A DNA stretch of 64,000 nucleotides from Locusta migratoria. Taxonomy: Eukaryota > Arthropoda > Insecta > Orthoptera > Acrididae. The translations under genes and the position numbers were made by a program. The stretch is from positions 931,177,503 to 931,241,502 of the forward strand of contig CM048744.1 in NCBI GenBank assembly GCA_026315105.1, in the 5' to 3' direction. Positions within the stretch are counted from its first letter, which is position 1, and each line of letters starts with the position of its first letter. Below, one piece after another: positions 62,825-64,000 of the stretch. The notes beneath the pieces are model-generated. The model was not told the DNA's origin. It was given only the letters and a program-made list of their open reading frames with translations, and ran no database searches.

Positions 62825-63215
62825 GGAGCGCGTGAAGAACCGCGCGCAGCGGTCAGGCAGCAGGCAGCCGTTACCCGTCGCCCGCCTGGCCATTCAACTT
62901 GCCGCAGCCGCCGCGTGACGTAGCAGCCGCGTGACTCACCGGCAGGCGCAGCCAGTGACGTCACGGCGCGATCCGCGCGCCAGGGAGGAGGGGGGGGGGG
63001 GGGCGGCTCAATAGCTGGCTAGTGCCTGCTGCGCGCCGGCTCCTGTATCTGGCGTGTTTGTGCCGGAGAGCTGTCTGCTGCGACCGGTCGATACACCAGG
63101 AGGCTGAGGCTGAGGCTGGCTGGCCGTCACTTGCTAGGCGCGACCTTGTCCAGCCGAACAAGTGCCGCGCCGTTGCAGCACCGTCATACACGGCCGCCAT
63201 GTTTCAGGCCGAATG
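62825..63215 (+). promoter_or_regulatory. GC/CpG-rich island, possible host promoter or first exon
   Basis: A sharp change to high GC with many CpG between the CR1 end and a Helitron-like end. It contains TGACGTCA (62956), several CGCG words, a G homopolymer (about 62988-63002) and an ATG in strong context (GGCCGCCATG, 63190-63199) followed by only five codons. It may be a CpG-island promoter with a 5' UTR, or the GC-rich 5' UTR of an unknown retroelement. No coding exon can be shown. Confidence 0.35.
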
Positions 63216-63225
63216 AAAGCCATAT

Positions 63226-63412
63226 TCTTTTTCTCTAATATATCAAGCAGAGTGTCCGTATGTTTGTACGTGTTGCATACAAATCTACAGTTTTGTTCCG
63301 ATCTTTATGAAAGTTTGAACACGTAAGCTTCAATCCATGAGGACAGTCGCCGTAAGTCTAAGAATCACATACGATATATAGTTCACGAGATATGACGTCA
63401 TCTCTACTCATG
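63226..63412 (+). mobile_element. Helitron-like 5' end
   Basis: TCTTTTTCTCTAATATATCA, then AGCAGAGTGTCCGTATG..GTACGTGTTGCATACAAATC and TTCACGAGATATGACGTCAT match the left part of 11813-12702 with few differences. Homology ends near 63400. The 3' CTAG end is absent. Confidence 0.6.
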
Positions 63413-63513
63413 CTATTGGGTTTCAATCTTTAAAATTAATATGATTTGTTAGTTTTTGTGAAGATATTGGCCTCTTTCATGATGACGAAATAGCAGACAT
63501 ACCAGGGAACTGG

Positions 63514-64000
63514 AACACCTGCAGACAGTATTCCTAAAGAATGGATATACAAGGAAGCAAGTAAATCGAGCGATGCACGCCTCCAAACGACAGAACAAGG
63601 AAGAAGAAGAAGAAGAGGCTTTCAAATCGACTGCTTATCTCCCATATATTGGGAACATATCATCACAGATAGGCAGAATACTAAAAAAGCATAAAGTAAG
63701 AATCATCTTTCGCCCTCCTCCTAAAATTTCATCGCTGTTGGGTTCTGTCAAAGACGATCTGGAGCTGCGTAAAGCAGGTGTTTACAGGATTCCGTGCGAG
63801 TGCAGCAAGTCATATATAGGGCAGACGACGCGCACTGTGCAGGACCGCATCGTGGAACATCAGCGTCATACTCGGCTACTCCAACCCACCAAATCCGCAA
63901 TCGCCGAACATTGTATTTCCACAGGTCATTCAATGAAATACAATGAAACGAAAATTGTGGCCCATACATCAAACTTTTGGAGCTCAATTATTACTGAAGC
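63514..64000 (+). CDS. Penelope-like element, RT C-terminus and GIY-YIG endonuclease (runs off the window)
   Basis: An open plus frame to the window edge, with first in-frame ATG at 63574 but almost certainly starting further upstream. The linker reads STAYLPYIGNISSQIGRILK, VRIIFRPPPKISSLLGSVKD, typical of Penelope-like RTs. The GIY-YIG endonuclease follows: AGVYRIPCECSKSYIGQTTR (63776-63835; GVY and YIG motifs), QDRIVEHQRHTRL (catalytic Arg region), SAIAEHCISTGH and FWSSIITEA. The domain nicks target DNA in these retroelements. No stop is seen before 64000. Confidence 0.88.

Overview
The window reads as nuclear DNA of a repeat-rich insect. No gene is confidently assignable to the host; nearly every recognisable piece is a transposable element or a relic of one. 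The mix (several tRNA-derived SINE families with a shared 3' tail, RTE-, CR1-, Jockey-, I- and L1/Tx1-like LINEs, Gypsy, Penelope-like, mariner/Tc1, hAT, piggyBac and Helitron-like sequence) fits a polyneopteran insect. From recalled repeat motifs I favour a grasshopper or locust (Schistocerca-like), but no search was run to confirm this.

Layout. 1.2-3.5 kb holds a hAT (ZMYM/TTF-type) transposase relic. 3.6-8.27 kb is an I-like LINE with endonuclease, RT and RNase H, carrying an inverted patch of another copy. 8.5-10.04 kb is a defective piggyBac element bounded by TTAA, with a tRNA-bearing foldback inside it. 11.8-12.7 kb is Helitron-like. 13.8-15.4 kb is a 5'-truncated RTE LINE. 15.66-15.98 kb is a solo Gypsy LTR, followed by a hAT fragment. 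19.4-22.3 kb is an L1/Tx1-like LINE on the minus strand, cut by SINEs and by a 44-bp CR1 tail. 22.5-28.2 kb is a Jockey-like LINE split into two oppositely oriented halves that meet at the same coding point (twin-priming type). 28.6-29.9 kb is a Tc1 element, 30.8-31.6 kb a mariner relic, 33.6-35.0 kb a TIR element of unknown superfamily, 35.6-36.0 kb a piggyBac C-terminal relic and 36.2-36.8 kb a Tc1-like relic.

37.2-46.4 kb is a complete but decayed Gypsy retrotransposon (LTR-gag-PR-RT-RNaseH-INT-LTR). Its RT/RNaseH junction holds an RTE LINE with one long uninterrupted ORF, and its 5' LTR holds a SINE. 47.5-50.0 kb is a SINE cluster. Then follow CR1 pieces (50.7, 54.2 and 61.5 kb), a 570-bp foldback (51.3 kb), a candidate LTR (53.1 kb) and a decayed RTE copy carrying a four-unit SINE tandem array (54.9-57.6 kb). 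A mariner bounded by TA (57.9-59.2 kb) and a Tc1-like element (59.5-61.1 kb) come next. After a GC/CpG-rich island (62.8-63.2 kb) the window ends inside a Penelope-like GIY-YIG endonuclease ORF.

The elements interact as hosts and parasites: SINEs sit in LINEs, LTRs and DNA transposons with clear target-site duplications. The I-like LINE and three SINE families share a 3' hairpin motif whose stems appear to covary, suggesting SINEs mobilised by that LINE's reverse transcriptase. All three LTRs of the Gypsy family carry a tRNA-like (Pol III box A/B) sequence just inside their 5' end, which is the most unusual structure in the window.
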